A DNA stretch of 64,000 nucleotides, from the NCBI RefSeq assembly GCF_011317445.1, contig NZ_JAAAPL010000001.1, forward strand, positions 868,001 through 932,000. The letters run 5' to 3'. The translations under genes were made by a program, and so were the position numbers. The DNA is from Chelativorans multitrophicus (GTDB lineage Bacteria > Pseudomonadota > Alphaproteobacteria > Rhizobiales > Rhizobiaceae). Position 1 is the stretch's first letter. Each line of letters opens with the position of its first letter. Of this stretch, positions 28,168 through 37,463 are shown piece by piece. The notes below the pieces were generated by a model, which saw only the letters and a list, made by a program, of their open reading frames with translations, was not told where the DNA came from and did not search any database.

Positions 28168-28704
28168 CTATTTCGGGGCGAGCACCATCATCATCTGACG
28201 GCCCTCCAGCTTTGGCTCGGCCTCGACCTTGGCAATCCCCTCCACGTCCTCGCGCACGCGGTTGAGCAGCTTCATGCCCAGCTCCAGGTGAGCCATCTCA
28301 CGGCCGCGGAACCGGAGAGTCAACTTCACCTTGTCGCCTTCCTCGAAGAAGCGGCGCACCGAACGCATCTTCACCTCATAATCATGGATGTCGATGTTCG
28401 GACGCATCTTGATCTCCTTGATCTCGATGGTCTTCTGCTTCTTGCGCGCCTCGGCGGCCTTTTTCTGGCTCTGGTATTTGAGCTTGCCCAGATCAGTGAT
28501 CTTACAGACGGGCGGATCGGCATTGGGCGACACCTCGACGAGATCGAGCCCCGCCTCTTCGGCGATTCTCAAGGCCTCGTCCGTGGAAACAATGCCGCGA
28601 TTGCTTCCGTCGTCATCGATAAGTTGGACCCGGGGGACCCGGATATCCCGGTTGGAGCGCGGGCCCTCTTTTACGACAGGCGCGGCTTTGAATGGTCTGC
28701 GAAT
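28168..28704 (-). CDS. infC: Translation initiation factor IF-3, probable AUU start
   Basis: A 178-residue IF-3. The N-terminal domain opens with [18 protein letters not shown], and the C-terminal domain includes [20 protein letters not shown] and ends in [12 protein letters not shown]. Homologous IF-3 proteins start with MRRPF; here that point is reached only with ATT at 28702-28704 (complement), giving M-R-R-P-F-K. A GGGAG lies nine bases before it. The upstream TTG at 28746 would add 14 unconserved residues. AUU starts in infC allow IF-3 to repress its own translation. It leads the infC-ICMT-rpmI-rplT block. Confidence 0.93.
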   Translation of the reverse strand: MRRPFKAAPVVKEGPRSNRDIRVPRVQLIDDDGSNRGIVSTDEALRIAEEAGLDLVEVSPNADPPVCKITDLGKLKYQSQKKAAEARKKQKTIEIKEIKMRPNIDIHDYEVKMRSVRRFFEEGDKVKLTLRFRGREMAHLELGMKLLNRVREDVEGIAKVEAEPKLEGRQMMMVLAPK

Positions 28705-28881
28705 GGTCGTTATCTCCCAGTTGTTGACGAAAAGCCTCTTACCCAAAGAACAGGCCGCCGGCTATGTGGGCTTGCAGGGCGAACTGTCAATAGCATAACC
28801 CGGCAGAAGAATCACGCCGCAAGAGCAATTTCAGACCTCGGAACAACGAAAATTTCGCGCGAGGGCTAACAGGAGGCGCTA

Positions 28882-29655
28882 ATGGACGAAGGCGAACCCA
28901 CCCGGATCGAAGTCGAGGGCAACGCGATCGCCGTAAGGCACAGACCGGGCGCCGCGCCGGGGCTCGTATGGCTCGGCGGCTACCGCTCGGACATGAAAGG
29001 AACGAAGGTGCAGGCTCTTGATGCCTGGGCGGGGGAGCGCGGCACCGCCTGCACGCGCCACGACTATTCGGGCCATGGCGAGTCGGGTGGCGCGTTCGAA
29101 GAAGGGACCATCTCACGCTGGCTGACGGAAAGCCTCGCCGTCTTCCGCCGCTTCACGGAGGGGAAGCAAATCCTCGTCGGCTCCTCGATGGGCGCCTGGA
29201 TCGCGCTTAGAATGGTGCAGGAATTGCAAAAGGCCGGAGAAGGCGATCGCCTCGGTGGCATACTGCTTTTGGCGCCCGCGCCGGATTTCACGACGGAACT
29301 GATCGAGCCGAAGCTGACCGACGCCCAGCGGCAGTCTTTGGAGAGCAAGGACTATTTCGAAGAGCCGTCGGAGTACTCGCCCGAGCCCGACATCTATACC
29401 AGGGCCCTCATCGAGGACGGCCGGCGGAACCGTGTCCTTGAGGGCATCATCGACACGCATTGCCCGGTGCACATCCTGCAGGGCATGGCGGACCCCGATG
29501 TCCCCTATTCGCATGCCATCCGGCTCGTCGAGCACCTTCCAGCGGACGATGTGACCCTTTCACTGGTCAGCGACGGAGACCACCGGCTCTCCCGCCCGCA
29601 GGACATTGATCTGATGCTTAGGGTGGCTGAAGGGCTTATTGATAGGGCGCGATGA
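28882..29655 (+). CDS. Alpha/beta hydrolase
   Basis: A 257-residue alpha/beta hydrolase. The nucleophile elbow is VGSSMGAW with Ser102; an oxyanion-hole region (LGGYRSDMKG) precedes it, and the late Asp and His are likely in GMADPDVPY and DGDHRLSR. It resembles the ABHD10-like thioesterase/esterase group. A good ribosome site (AGGAGG) precedes the ATG. It is divergent from infC and otherwise alone; substrate unknown. Cytoplasmic, since there is no signal peptide. Confidence 0.88.
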   Translation: MDEGEPTRIEVEGNAIAVRHRPGAAPGLVWLGGYRSDMKGTKVQALDAWAGERGTACTRHDYSGHGESGGAFEEGTISRWLTESLAVFRRFTEGKQILVGSSMGAWIALRMVQELQKAGEGDRLGGILLLAPAPDFTTELIEPKLTDAQRQSLESKDYFEEPSEYSPEPDIYTRALIEDGRRNRVLEGIIDTHCPVHILQGMADPDVPYSHAIRLVEHLPADDVTLSLVSDGDHRLSRPQDIDLMLRVAEGLIDRAR

Positions 29656-29805
29656 CATAAATCGTCCTTGCCATCACAAGGTGGCCCATTACCTGAGCCT
29701 TACGATTTTTGGTTGCTCATGCCTTGAAAGGGTTCTTGAACCTTCCCATGTCACTTGAACGCGGCCGCGCCCCCGACTTCAACCCTCGATGAGGAACTGG
29801 TGACG

Positions 29806-30222
29806 ATGACCAATTCAGCCCTGATCCGCCCGGCTTGGACTCCGGCAACCATCGCCCTGATGGTGATTGGCTTCATGGCATTCTGGCCGCTGGGCCTTGC
29901 CATGCTCGCCTATATTCTGTGGGGCGACCGCCTTCATGAATTCAAGCGCGGCATCAACAGCAAGACCGATGGCCTGTTTGCGAATTGCCGCAGGGCGAGC
30001 CGCAGCTATTCCATGACCGGCAACATCGCCTTCGACGAGTGGCGCCAGAAGGAACTGGAGCGGCTCGAAGAAGAGCGCCGCAAGCTCGACGCGATGCGCA
30101 GCGAGTTTGATGAGTATGTGCGTGAGCTTCGCCGCGCCAAGGACCAGGAAGAGTTCGATCGTTTCATGCGCGATCGCAACAATCGCGGGCCGCAAGGCGA
30201 CGAGGCGAGCCAAGCCAGCTGA
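29806..30222 (+). CDS. DUF2852 family membrane protein
   Basis: A 138-residue protein. An N-terminal hydrophobic segment (PATIALMVIGFMAFWPLGLAM and on to AYILWGD) forms one or two helices; the second half is a charged coiled coil (EWRQKELERLEEERRKLDAM). This is the DUF2852 pattern of rhizobia. The function is unknown. The frame is open to 29755, but the ATG at 29806 starts the conserved part. A terminator follows at 30245-30270. Confidence 0.78.
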   Translation: MTNSALIRPAWTPATIALMVIGFMAFWPLGLAMLAYILWGDRLHEFKRGINSKTDGLFANCRRASRSYSMTGNIAFDEWRQKELERLEEERRKLDAMRSEFDEYVRELRRAKDQEEFDRFMRDRNNRGPQGDEASQAS

Positions 30223-30244
30223 GCAGCCAACGCCCCGACCTCTG

Positions 30245-30270
30245 CGGCGCCCAACGGGCGCCGTTTTCAT
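30245..30270 (+). terminator. Rho-independent terminator after the DUF2852 gene
   Basis: CGGCGCCC (30245-30252) and GGGCGCCG (30256-30263) form a perfect 8-base stem with an AAC loop, followed by TTTTCATTT. Confidence 0.85.
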
Positions 30271-30333
30271 TTGCGGAAAATCCCCGCCGCGGCATCTTCC
30301 CCCCATCCTTCCCGAATCACGTATTCTGCCCCG

Positions 30334-31089
30334 ATGCTTTCCCGCCTTCTGAAACGCACGCCCTCCAACGCGGTGCCTCCCGCAGAGCGCACGCATGTGG
30401 TTGCAGGACGCGAGCTGCCGCTGAAGATCGTCGAGAACGACCGCGCCCGCAGGCTCACGCTGCGGATCGCACCGGGCGGCGAAGGCCTTCGCGTGACTGT
30501 CCCCGTGGGGATTTCCTTCCGCGAAGTGAACCGTTTCCTGGAGCGCCACCGTGGCTGGCTCGAAGAAAAGCTGAAGAAACTGCCCGAGCAGCCGCTTGTG
30601 CGGCCGGGCATCAAGATACCCGTGCGCGGCGTGCCGCACCTCATCGTGCACGAGCCCGGCACGCGCGGGACTGTGACTGTGACCGCGATCGACGGGCAGC
30701 CGGCGCTGGTCATCAATGGCGACATGCGGCACTTGCCGCGCCGGCTGGCGGATTTTTTGAAGCGCGAGGCGAAACGGGAGATCGAACCGCTCGTGGCCCG
30801 CCACACTGCCACGGTTGGCCGGCGCGCCAAGGCGATCCGCTACAAGGACACGTCCAGCCGCTGGGGCTCCTGCACCTCCGACGGCACCCTCTCCTTTTCC
30901 TGGCGCATCATGATGGCCCCTCCCCTCGTCATCAACTATCTGGTGGCGCACGAGGTGGCGCATCTGAAGGAAATGAACCACGGACCGCGCTTCTGGAAGC
31001 TATGCGAAACGCTCTGCCCCGACACGGAGCGCTGCAAGGCATGGCTGAAGAGGAACGGAACAGCGCTGCAGGCGATACGGTTTGGATAG
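30334..31089 (+). CDS. YgjP-like metallopeptidase (M48-type, DUF45)
   Basis: A 251-residue protein with the DUF45/YgjP fold. The zinc site is visible: HEVAH (His206, Glu207, His210) and a third His at 216 in LKEMNHGPRFW. The preceding 'SSRWGSC' and 'SFSWRIMMAP' blocks are family hallmarks. These are SprT-like metalloproteins, predicted peptidases whose substrates are unknown. I start at the ATG at 30334 rather than 30271, since the extra 21 residues are not conserved-looking. No signal peptide. Confidence 0.85.
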   Translation: MLSRLLKRTPSNAVPPAERTHVVAGRELPLKIVENDRARRLTLRIAPGGEGLRVTVPVGISFREVNRFLERHRGWLEEKLKKLPEQPLVRPGIKIPVRGVPHLIVHEPGTRGTVTVTAIDGQPALVINGDMRHLPRRLADFLKREAKREIEPLVARHTATVGRRAKAIRYKDTSSRWGSCTSDGTLSFSWRIMMAPPLVINYLVAHEVAHLKEMNHGPRFWKLCETLCPDTERCKAWLKRNGTALQAIRFG

Positions 31090-31156
31090 CGAATAGGGAA
31101 TAGCGAATAGCGAGTAGCAAGCGGCAATTATTCGCTACTCGCTATTCCCTATTCGC
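31089..31156. repeat. Heptamer-repeat hairpin (GAATAGC/GAATAGG units)
   Basis: The left arm (31089-31118) is built from 7-base units of the type GAATAGC, GAATAGG and GAGTAGC. The right arm (31134-31156) is its inverted copy with one unit fewer. The 15-base loop is AT-rich. The structure starts at the YgjP stop and ends 43 bases before trpF. There is no T-run beside the stem, so it is not a classical terminator. It resembles short dispersed intergenic repeats known from rhizobial genomes. Confidence 0.7.
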
Positions 31157-31198
31157 TCACTATCGACTCCGCCCTCATTTCATGCCACTTCCACGCCC

Positions 31199-31855
31199 AT
31201 GCAACTCGACATTAAAATCTGCGGGCTGAAGACCGAGGACGCCATTGCCGCCGCGCTCGACGGCGGGGCGAGCCATGTCGGCTTCATCTTCTTTCCAAAA
31301 AGCCCGCGGAACGTGGATATCGAGACGGCCGCCCGGCTGCGGCATCTGGCGAGCGGGCGCGCGCAGGCCGTGGCGGTGACGGTGGATGCCGACGACGAAA
31401 TGCTTGATCGCATCGTCGAGGGCATGCGGCCGGATGTGTTGCAACTCCATGGGCATGAGCGTCCGGTGCGCGTGGAAGCACTGAAGAAGCGCTATCATCT
31501 GCCGGTGATGAAGGCGGTTTCGGTTCGCGAGGCAAGCGACCTGGAGGTGCTGCCCGCCTATCGCGGCGTGGCCGACCGCTTCCTTCTCGACGCCAAGCCG
31601 CCCGCAGGCGCCGAGCTTCCCGGCGGCAACGGCATCCCCTTCGACTGGTCGCTTCTAGCTTCCCTTGACGGGAAAGTGGATTACATGCTTTCGGGTGGTC
31701 TGAGCGCGGTCAATATCGGCGAGGCGCTGAGCATCGCCCGGCCGCGCGGCATCGACATTTCCTCCGGCGTGGAACGCGCGCCGGGCGAAAAGGACCCGGA
31801 TTTGATACGCGCCTTCTTCAGCGCCGTGCGGGCCGCACGGGGCAAGCGCGAGTAA
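31199..31855 (+). CDS. trpF: Phosphoribosylanthranilate isomerase
   Basis: A 218-residue TIM barrel. It opens with [17 protein letters not shown], whose Cys is the general base, and has the LQLHGHE block and the C-terminal phosphate site [12 protein letters not shown] with GIDISSGVE. It catalyses the Amadori rearrangement of phosphoribosylanthranilate in tryptophan synthesis. It begins the trpF-trpB-cutA-trpA run; trpB follows by 10 bases. Confidence 0.96.
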   Translation: MQLDIKICGLKTEDAIAAALDGGASHVGFIFFPKSPRNVDIETAARLRHLASGRAQAVAVTVDADDEMLDRIVEGMRPDVLQLHGHERPVRVEALKKRYHLPVMKAVSVREASDLEVLPAYRGVADRFLLDAKPPAGAELPGGNGIPFDWSLLASLDGKVDYMLSGGLSAVNIGEALSIARPRGIDISSGVERAPGEKDPDLIRAFFSAVRAARGKRE

Positions 31856-31865
31856 CGGAGGCGGC

Positions 31866-33086
31866 ATGAACAAGCCGGTTGAACCAAACTCCTTCCGCAC
31901 CGGACCCGACGAGCAGGGCATGTTCGGCATCTTCGGCGGCCGCTTCGTGGCGGAAACGCTGATGCCGCTGATATTGGAACTCGAAGAGCACTGGAACGCG
32001 GCAAAGAACGATCCCGCCTTCAAGGCAGAGCTCCAGCAACTGGGCGCGCACTATACCGGGCGCCCATCGCCCCTCTATTTCGCCGAGCGCCTGACGGAGC
32101 ATCTCGGCGGCGCCAAGGTCTATTTCAAGCGCGAGGAATTGAACCACACCGGCAGCCACAAGGTGAACAATTGCCTGGGCCAGATCCTGCTCGCCAAGCG
32201 GATGGGCAAGACGCGCATTATTGCCGAGACAGGCGCCGGCCAGCACGGCGTGGCTTCGGCTACCGTGGCGGCGCGTTTCGGACTGCCCTGCGTGGTCTAT
32301 ATGGGCGCGACCGACGTGGAACGGCAGGCGCCGAACGTCTTCCGCATGCGGCTGCTCGGCGCTGAAGTGAAGCCCGTGACTTCCGGCCATGGTACGCTCA
32401 AGGATGCCATGAACGAGGCGCTTCGCGACTGGGTGACCAATGTCGAGGACACCTATTACTTGATCGGCACCGCTGCCGGCCCGCACCCTTATCCCGAGCT
32501 GGTGCGCGACTTCCAGTCCGTCATCGGACAGGAGACGAAGGAGCAGATCCTTGCGGCCGAGGGCCGCCTGCCGGACATGCTGGTGGCCGCCGTCGGCGGC
32601 GGCTCCAACGCCATTGGCCTTTTCCATCCCTTCCTCGATGACAAGGGCGTGGCGATGGTGGGCGTGGAGGCCGGAGGGAAGGGGCTTGAGGGCGATGAGC
32701 ATTGCGCAAGCCTCACCGCCGGCAGTCCCGGCGTGCTGCACGGCAACCGCACCTATCTGCTCCAGGATTCAGACGGACAGATCAAGGAAGGCCACTCGAT
32801 CTCGGCCGGCCTCGACTATCCGGGCATCGGGCCGGAGCACTCCTGGCTCAAGGAGGCGGGCCGCGTCGAATATGTGCCGATCATGGATCACGAGGCGCTC
32901 GAAGCCTTCCAGCTCCTGACGCGGCTCGAAGGCATCATTCCGGCTCTGGAGCCTTCCCATGCGCTGGCCGAGGTGATCAAGCGCGCGCCGAAGATGGGCA
33001 AGGATCAGATCATCGTCATGAACCTTTCCGGCCGTGGCGACAAGGACATCTTCGCCGTGGCGAAGCATCTGAAGATGGATGTTTGA
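31866..33086 (+). CDS. trpB: Tryptophan synthase beta subunit
   Basis: A 406-residue PLP enzyme. The Schiff-base lysine lies in [12 protein letters not shown] (about residue 97), the glycine-rich PLP phosphate loop is [15 protein letters not shown], and [18 protein letters not shown] is the conserved late block. It condenses indole with serine. TrpA, which supplies indole, is encoded just downstream, with cutA inserted between the two genes. Confidence 0.97.
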   Translation: MNKPVEPNSFRTGPDEQGMFGIFGGRFVAETLMPLILELEEHWNAAKNDPAFKAELQQLGAHYTGRPSPLYFAERLTEHLGGAKVYFKREELNHTGSHKVNNCLGQILLAKRMGKTRIIAETGAGQHGVASATVAARFGLPCVVYMGATDVERQAPNVFRMRLLGAEVKPVTSGHGTLKDAMNEALRDWVTNVEDTYYLIGTAAGPHPYPELVRDFQSVIGQETKEQILAAEGRLPDMLVAAVGGGSNAIGLFHPFLDDKGVAMVGVEAGGKGLEGDEHCASLTAGSPGVLHGNRTYLLQDSDGQIKEGHSISAGLDYPGIGPEHSWLKEAGRVEYVPIMDHEALEAFQLLTRLEGIIPALEPSHALAEVIKRAPKMGKDQIIVMNLSGRGDKDIFAVAKHLKMDV

Positions 33087-33088
33087 GC

Positions 33089-33418
33089 ATGACGCTCGCC
33101 TTCATCGACATATGGGTGAACTGCCCCGACCGGGAGACGGCGGAAAAGATCGCCGATGCCTGCATCGGCGCGAAGCTTGCCGCCTGCGCCAACATCTTCG
33201 CACCAATCGCAAGCCGCTATCGCTGGAAGGGCGCAGTGGAGATGACAGACGAAGTGCCACTGCTTCTGAAAACCCGGGCGGAGCATTTCGACGCGGTCTG
33301 CGAAACGGTACGCGCCCTGCACCCTTATGAAGTTCCGTCGATCACGGCGACACAGATGTGCAATATCGACCAAGCCTATGCCGACTGGCTGCGCGCGGAA
33401 ACGAGGGAGCCGGCATGA
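33089..33418 (+). CDS. cutA: CutA-like divalent cation tolerance protein
   Basis: A 109-residue PII-like ferredoxin-fold protein. Family features are [23 protein letters not shown] split by the CANIF segment, then [17 protein letters not shown] and the closing HPYEVPSI. CutA forms very stable trimers and was linked to copper tolerance, but its function is unsettled. It lies between trpB (2-base gap) and trpA (ATGA overlap, 33415-33418), so it is translated together with tryptophan synthase. Confidence 0.9.
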   Translation: MTLAFIDIWVNCPDRETAEKIADACIGAKLAACANIFAPIASRYRWKGAVEMTDEVPLLLKTRAEHFDAVCETVRALHPYEVPSITATQMCNIDQAYADWLRAETREPA

Positions 33419-34260
33419 CCACCACCCGAATTGACAGGCTCTTCACCAAGCTGAAAGCCGAGAACAGGCCAGCGCTCGTCACCTATTTCATGGGTGGCGA
33501 CCCCGATTACGAAACGTCGCTCTCCATTATGAAAGCCCTGCCGGTGGCCGGCAGCGACATCATCGAGCTCGGCATGCCCTTTTCCGACCCGATGGCCGAC
33601 GGGCCGGCGATCCAGGCGGCGGGGCTGCGCGCGTTGAAAGGCGGACAGACACTGGACAAGACGCTTCGGATGGCGAAGAGCTTCCGGCAGGATAACGACC
33701 ATACGCCGATCGTCATGATGGGCTACTACAATCCCATCTACATCTACGGTGTAGACAGGTTCCTCACGGAGGCGAGAGCGTCCGGCATCGACGGGCTCAT
33801 CATCGTCGACCTGCCGCCGGAGATGGACGAAGAATTGTGCGTGCCCGCGTTGAGGGCCGGCATCAACTTCATCCGGCTAGCAACGCCAACAACGGACGAC
33901 AAGCGCCTGCCCAAGGTGCTCGAAAACACGTCCGGATTCGTCTATTACGTGTCGATGACCGGCATCACCGGCTCGGCGCTGCCGGACACCTCCAAGGTGG
34001 CTGGCGCCGTCGCCCGCATCAAGGGGCATACCAAACTGCCGGTCTGCGTCGGCTTTGGCGTAAAGACGGCGAGCCAGGCGCGTGCGATCGGAGCGGCCGC
34101 GGACGGCGTGGTGGTCGGCACGGCTATCGTGAATGCGGTTGCGAATGTGCTCGGCCCCGACGGCAAAACAACTGCCGACCCGGCGGAAGCGGTGGCAACC
34201 CTGGTGCGCGGCCTTGCCGATGGCGTGCGCGAGGCGCGCATCACGGCCGCCGCCGAATAA
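33415..34260 (+). CDS. trpA: Tryptophan synthase alpha subunit
   Basis: A 281-residue TIM barrel. The catalytic Glu is in [19 protein letters not shown] and the Asp in [14 protein letters not shown]; the phosphate-binding end is [14 protein letters not shown]. It cleaves indole-3-glycerol phosphate to indole for TrpB. Its ATG overlaps the cutA stop. accD follows after 47 bases. Confidence 0.97.
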   Translation: MTTTRIDRLFTKLKAENRPALVTYFMGGDPDYETSLSIMKALPVAGSDIIELGMPFSDPMADGPAIQAAGLRALKGGQTLDKTLRMAKSFRQDNDHTPIVMMGYYNPIYIYGVDRFLTEARASGIDGLIIVDLPPEMDEELCVPALRAGINFIRLATPTTDDKRLPKVLENTSGFVYYVSMTGITGSALPDTSKVAGAVARIKGHTKLPVCVGFGVKTASQARAIGAAADGVVVGTAIVNAVANVLGPDGKTTADPAEAVATLVRGLADGVREARITAAAE

Positions 34261-34307
34261 CGGACAATTTCTCCCGGAATTATATCGGAGAGGAAGGAGC
34301 ATCTGCC

Positions 34308-35231
34308 ATGAACTGGATTACCAACTACGTCCGGCCGAAGATCAACTCCATGCTCGGCCGCCGAGAGATGCCGGAAAATCTCTGGATCAAGGACCCGGAG
34401 TCGGGCGAGATGGTCTTTCACAAGGACTTGGAGGAGAACCAGTGGGTGGTCCCCGCCTCGGGCTATCACATAAAGATCTCCGCCAAGGATCGGCTGAAGC
34501 ATTTCTTCGACAACGGCGCCTATGAGACGCTGGAAAATCCGAAGGCTGGCGTCGATCCGCTGAAGTTTCGCGATGAGCGGCGCTATATCGACCGGCTGCG
34601 CGATGCGAAGGCCAAGACGAACCTGGACGACGCCGTGGTGAACGCGATCGGCCGGATCGAAGGCCTGGAGATCCTCGCAACGGTGCAGGACTTTGCGTTC
34701 ATGGGCGGATCGCTCGGCATGGCGGCCGGCGAGGCGATCGTTCGCGGCTTCGAGACGGCAGTGGAACGCCGCCTGCCGCTCGTCCTCTTCGCGGCCTCGG
34801 GCGGCGCACGCATGCAGGAGGGAATCCTCTCGCTGATGCAGCTTCCACGCACCACAGTGGCGGTGGACAGGCTCAAGGAGGCGGGCCTGCCTTACATCGT
34901 GGTGCTCACCAATCCGACGACCGGCGGCGTCACCGCCTCTTACGCGATGCTGGGTGACGTGCATATCGCGGAACCCGGAGCACTTATCGGCTTTGCCGGG
35001 CCGCGTGTGATCGAGCAGACCATCCGCGAGAAATTGCCGGAAGGCTTCCAGCGCGCCGAATATCTGAAGGAACACGGGATGGTGGACATGGTCGTCTCCC
35101 GGCTTGAGATGAAGGCGACCATAGCGCGCCTCCTGAAAATCTTGCTCAAGGAACAGGCGACCGAGGAAAACGGGAGCCGGCGACTGCCTGCGCCGGAGGC
35201 CGCCGTTGTGGAAGCCGCGGTGAACGCCTGA
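34308..35231 (+). CDS. accD: Acetyl-CoA carboxylase carboxyltransferase subunit beta, without zinc-finger cysteines
   Basis: A 307-residue AccD. The crotonase-type core is clear: [37 protein letters not shown] and [19 protein letters not shown]. coli-type AccD has a Cys4 zinc ribbon near the N-terminus, but here the region reads [20 protein letters not shown] and has no cysteine. With AccA it transfers carboxyl from biotin to acetyl-CoA in fatty acid synthesis. The ATG at 34308 follows AGGAAGGAGC. It lies between trpA and folC, a common alphaproteobacterial order. Confidence 0.96.
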   Translation: MNWITNYVRPKINSMLGRREMPENLWIKDPESGEMVFHKDLEENQWVVPASGYHIKISAKDRLKHFFDNGAYETLENPKAGVDPLKFRDERRYIDRLRDAKAKTNLDDAVVNAIGRIEGLEILATVQDFAFMGGSLGMAAGEAIVRGFETAVERRLPLVLFAASGGARMQEGILSLMQLPRTTVAVDRLKEAGLPYIVVLTNPTTGGVTASYAMLGDVHIAEPGALIGFAGPRVIEQTIREKLPEGFQRAEYLKEHGMVDMVVSRLEMKATIARLLKILLKEQATEENGSRRLPAPEAAVVEAAVNA

Positions 35232-35260
35232 TCCCCCCGCGCAAGGTTTCGAGATCCTCT

Positions 35261-36583
35261 ATGAGTGCCGCCGAGCGCGCCATTGACCGCCTGATGGCGC
35301 TCCACCCGAAGGGGTTCGACCTCTCGTTGGAGCGCGTCGGCCGCCTGCTGCAGCGCCTTGGCGACCCGCAGGAGAAGCTGCCGCCTGTCATCCATATCGC
35401 CGGCACGAACGGCAAAGGCTCCGCCGCAGCCTTCTCGCGGGCGCTGCTGGAGGCATCGGGCCGGACGGTCCATGTCCATACCTCGCCTCACCTGGTGCGC
35501 TGGCACGAGCGTTTTCGCTTGGGAAAGCCGACCGGCGGCGAATTCGTGGACGACGACGTTCTCGCTGATGCGGTGGAGCGCGTTGCGGAAGCCAATCGCG
35601 GCGAACAGATCACCGTGTTCGAGATTCTCACGGCAGTGATGTTCGTGCTTTTCTCCGAGCATCCGGCCGATGCCGCCGTCGTGGAAGTCGGCCTCGGGGG
35701 CCGCTTCGATGCAACGAATGTGATCCGGCATCCGGCAACAAGCCTGATCATGCCGATCTCGCTGGATCATGAAGCCTATTTGGGCGACCGGGTGGAACTC
35801 ATCGCGGCGGAGAAGGCGGGGATCATTAAGCCGGGCTCGCCCGTCGTAATCGGCCAGCAGGAATGGGACGCCGCGCGCGAAGTGCTCCTCGAGACCGCGG
35901 AACGGCTGGACGTGCCCTTCGAAGTTTACGGTCAGGATTTCATCGCCGTCGAGGAAAACGGGCGCATGGTCTATCAGGATGAGGACGGCCTGATGGACCT
36001 GCCGCTGCCGCGCCTTGTCGGGCGGCACCAGCTTGCCAACGCGGCGGCTGCCATTGCCGCCGTGAAGGCTGCCGGCTTTTCCATTACCGTCCCCGCGGCC
36101 GAACAGGCGATGCTCGGCGTTTCCTGGCCCGGCCGCATGCAGCGGCTCACCGAGGGCCGCCTGGTGGACCTCGCACCCGAAGGCGCGGAAATCTGGCTCG
36201 ATGGCGGGCACAATCCAGGCGCGGGCGCGGTAATCGCCGAGGCCATGGCAGAAGCGGAGGAGAAACGACCGCGTCCGCTGGTGCTGATCTCGGGCATGAT
36301 CAACACCAAGGACCAAAAGGGCTATTTCAGCGCTTTTGAAGGAATGGCCCGGCATGTCTACACGGTGCCGGTGCATATGAGCGAGGCGGGCGTGCCTAAC
36401 AGCGAGCTATCCGCCCGCGCGATAGCAGCCGGCCTGTCCGCCGAGCCGGTCAACTCCGTGTCCAATGCTCTGAAGCTCCTGCGCGACACCTGGGATGACC
36501 CGATGCCGCCGCGCATCCTCATCAGCGGCTCGCTATACCTTGCGGGCGAAGTGCTGGCGGAGAACGGCACGCCACCGCAGTAA
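35261..36583 (+). CDS. folC: Folylpolyglutamate synthase / dihydrofolate synthase
   Basis: A 440-residue Mur-ligase-type enzyme. ATP-binding loop HIAGTNGKGSAAAFSRALLE (about 44-63), the SPHLVRWHERF block, 'VVEVGLGGRFDATN', and the C-terminal DGGHNPGAGAV are all family hallmarks. It adds L-glutamate to dihydropteroate and to folates. It starts 29 bases after accD on the same strand, so it is probably in the same transcript. Confidence 0.95.
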   Translation: MSAAERAIDRLMALHPKGFDLSLERVGRLLQRLGDPQEKLPPVIHIAGTNGKGSAAAFSRALLEASGRTVHVHTSPHLVRWHERFRLGKPTGGEFVDDDVLADAVERVAEANRGEQITVFEILTAVMFVLFSEHPADAAVVEVGLGGRFDATNVIRHPATSLIMPISLDHEAYLGDRVELIAAEKAGIIKPGSPVVIGQQEWDAAREVLLETAERLDVPFEVYGQDFIAVEENGRMVYQDEDGLMDLPLPRLVGRHQLANAAAAIAAVKAAGFSITVPAAEQAMLGVSWPGRMQRLTEGRLVDLAPEGAEIWLDGGHNPGAGAVIAEAMAEAEEKRPRPLVLISGMINTKDQKGYFSAFEGMARHVYTVPVHMSEAGVPNSELSARAIAAGLSAEPVNSVSNALKLLRDTWDDPMPPRILISGSLYLAGEVLAENGTPPQ

Positions 36584-36710
36584 TAAATGGTGCGCAAGGG
36601 GGTAAGCCTCTAAATTGGCGTCTTGATTCAACGACTCGGCCGAAAGGCGTATAGAGACGCTGTGAAAGGTCGAAGGAGAGGGTCACGCGCTGAGGCAGAA
36701 ACTTTTTACC

Positions 36711-37460
36711 TTGCTGGGCGGAGGCAAGCATGGCGCCGCACGCGCGCGCCTGCGCATCGATCTTCGCGACACAATCGTCTACGCCATCGGCGATGTTCAC
36801 GGCTGCTTCAAGGAATTGGAGCGGCTGGAGCAGAAGATCGCCGACGACGCGTCAGGCTTCAGCGGCCGCAAGCTCATCATAATGCTGGGGGATTATGTGG
36901 ACCGTGGACCGGATTCGGCTCAGGTCGTCGAGCATCTCCTACAGAACCCACCGGAAGGTTTTCAGCGCATCTGCCTGGCAGGCAATCACGAAAAATCCTT
37001 TCTTGATTATCTGGACGGCGTTCTGGCCCGCGAGGCCTGGCTTGCCACCGGCGGCGGGACCACGCTCCGCTCCTATGGGATCGATCTTTCCTATCTCGCC
37101 AATCTCTATTCGGCTTCGGAGATCGACCAGATGGTGCGCTCAAGCATTCCGCCCGCACATGTGGAGTTCTTGCGTGCGCTGCCCGTTATGGCCTATTCGC
37201 GCCAGGTGGTGTTCGTTCACGCAGGCATCCGGCCCGGGATCCCGCTTCGGGATCAGCATGAACGCGACCTCATGTTCATCCGCAAGGAGTTTTTCGATCA
37301 TGCCGGCCAACTGGACCGATGGGTGATTCACGGCCATACGCCGGTAAAGAAACCGGACCTCAGCGGCCGCAGGCTCAACATCGATACCGGCGCCTATATG
37401 AGCGGCCGGCTGACCGCCGTGCAGATCGGCGCCGGGCGAGCGCGATTCCTGACCTCATAA
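36711..37460 (+). CDS. Metallophosphoesterase (serine/threonine phosphatase-like)
   Basis: A 249-residue calcineurin-like phosphoesterase with the full metal set: GDVHGC, LGDYVDRGP, GNHEK, a later VHAG and HGHTPV. This is the PPP-type core of bacterial Ser/Thr phosphatases and Ap4A hydrolase relatives. The start is unclear. The TTG at 36711 has no ribosome site, while an in-frame CTG at 36690 lies nine bases after AAGGAGAG (36673-36680) and would give M-R-Q-K-L-F. It is convergent with exoP (three-base gap) and could oppose a tyrosine kinase, though that is only a guess. Confidence 0.85.
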   Translation: MLGGGKHGAARARLRIDLRDTIVYAIGDVHGCFKELERLEQKIADDASGFSGRKLIIMLGDYVDRGPDSAQVVEHLLQNPPEGFQRICLAGNHEKSFLDYLDGVLAREAWLATGGGTTLRSYGIDLSYLANLYSASEIDQMVRSSIPPAHVEFLRALPVMAYSRQVVFVHAGIRPGIPLRDQHERDLMFIRKEFFDHAGQLDRWVIHGHTPVKKPDLSGRRLNIDTGAYMSGRLTAVQIGAGRARFLTS

Positions 37461-37463
37461 GCC

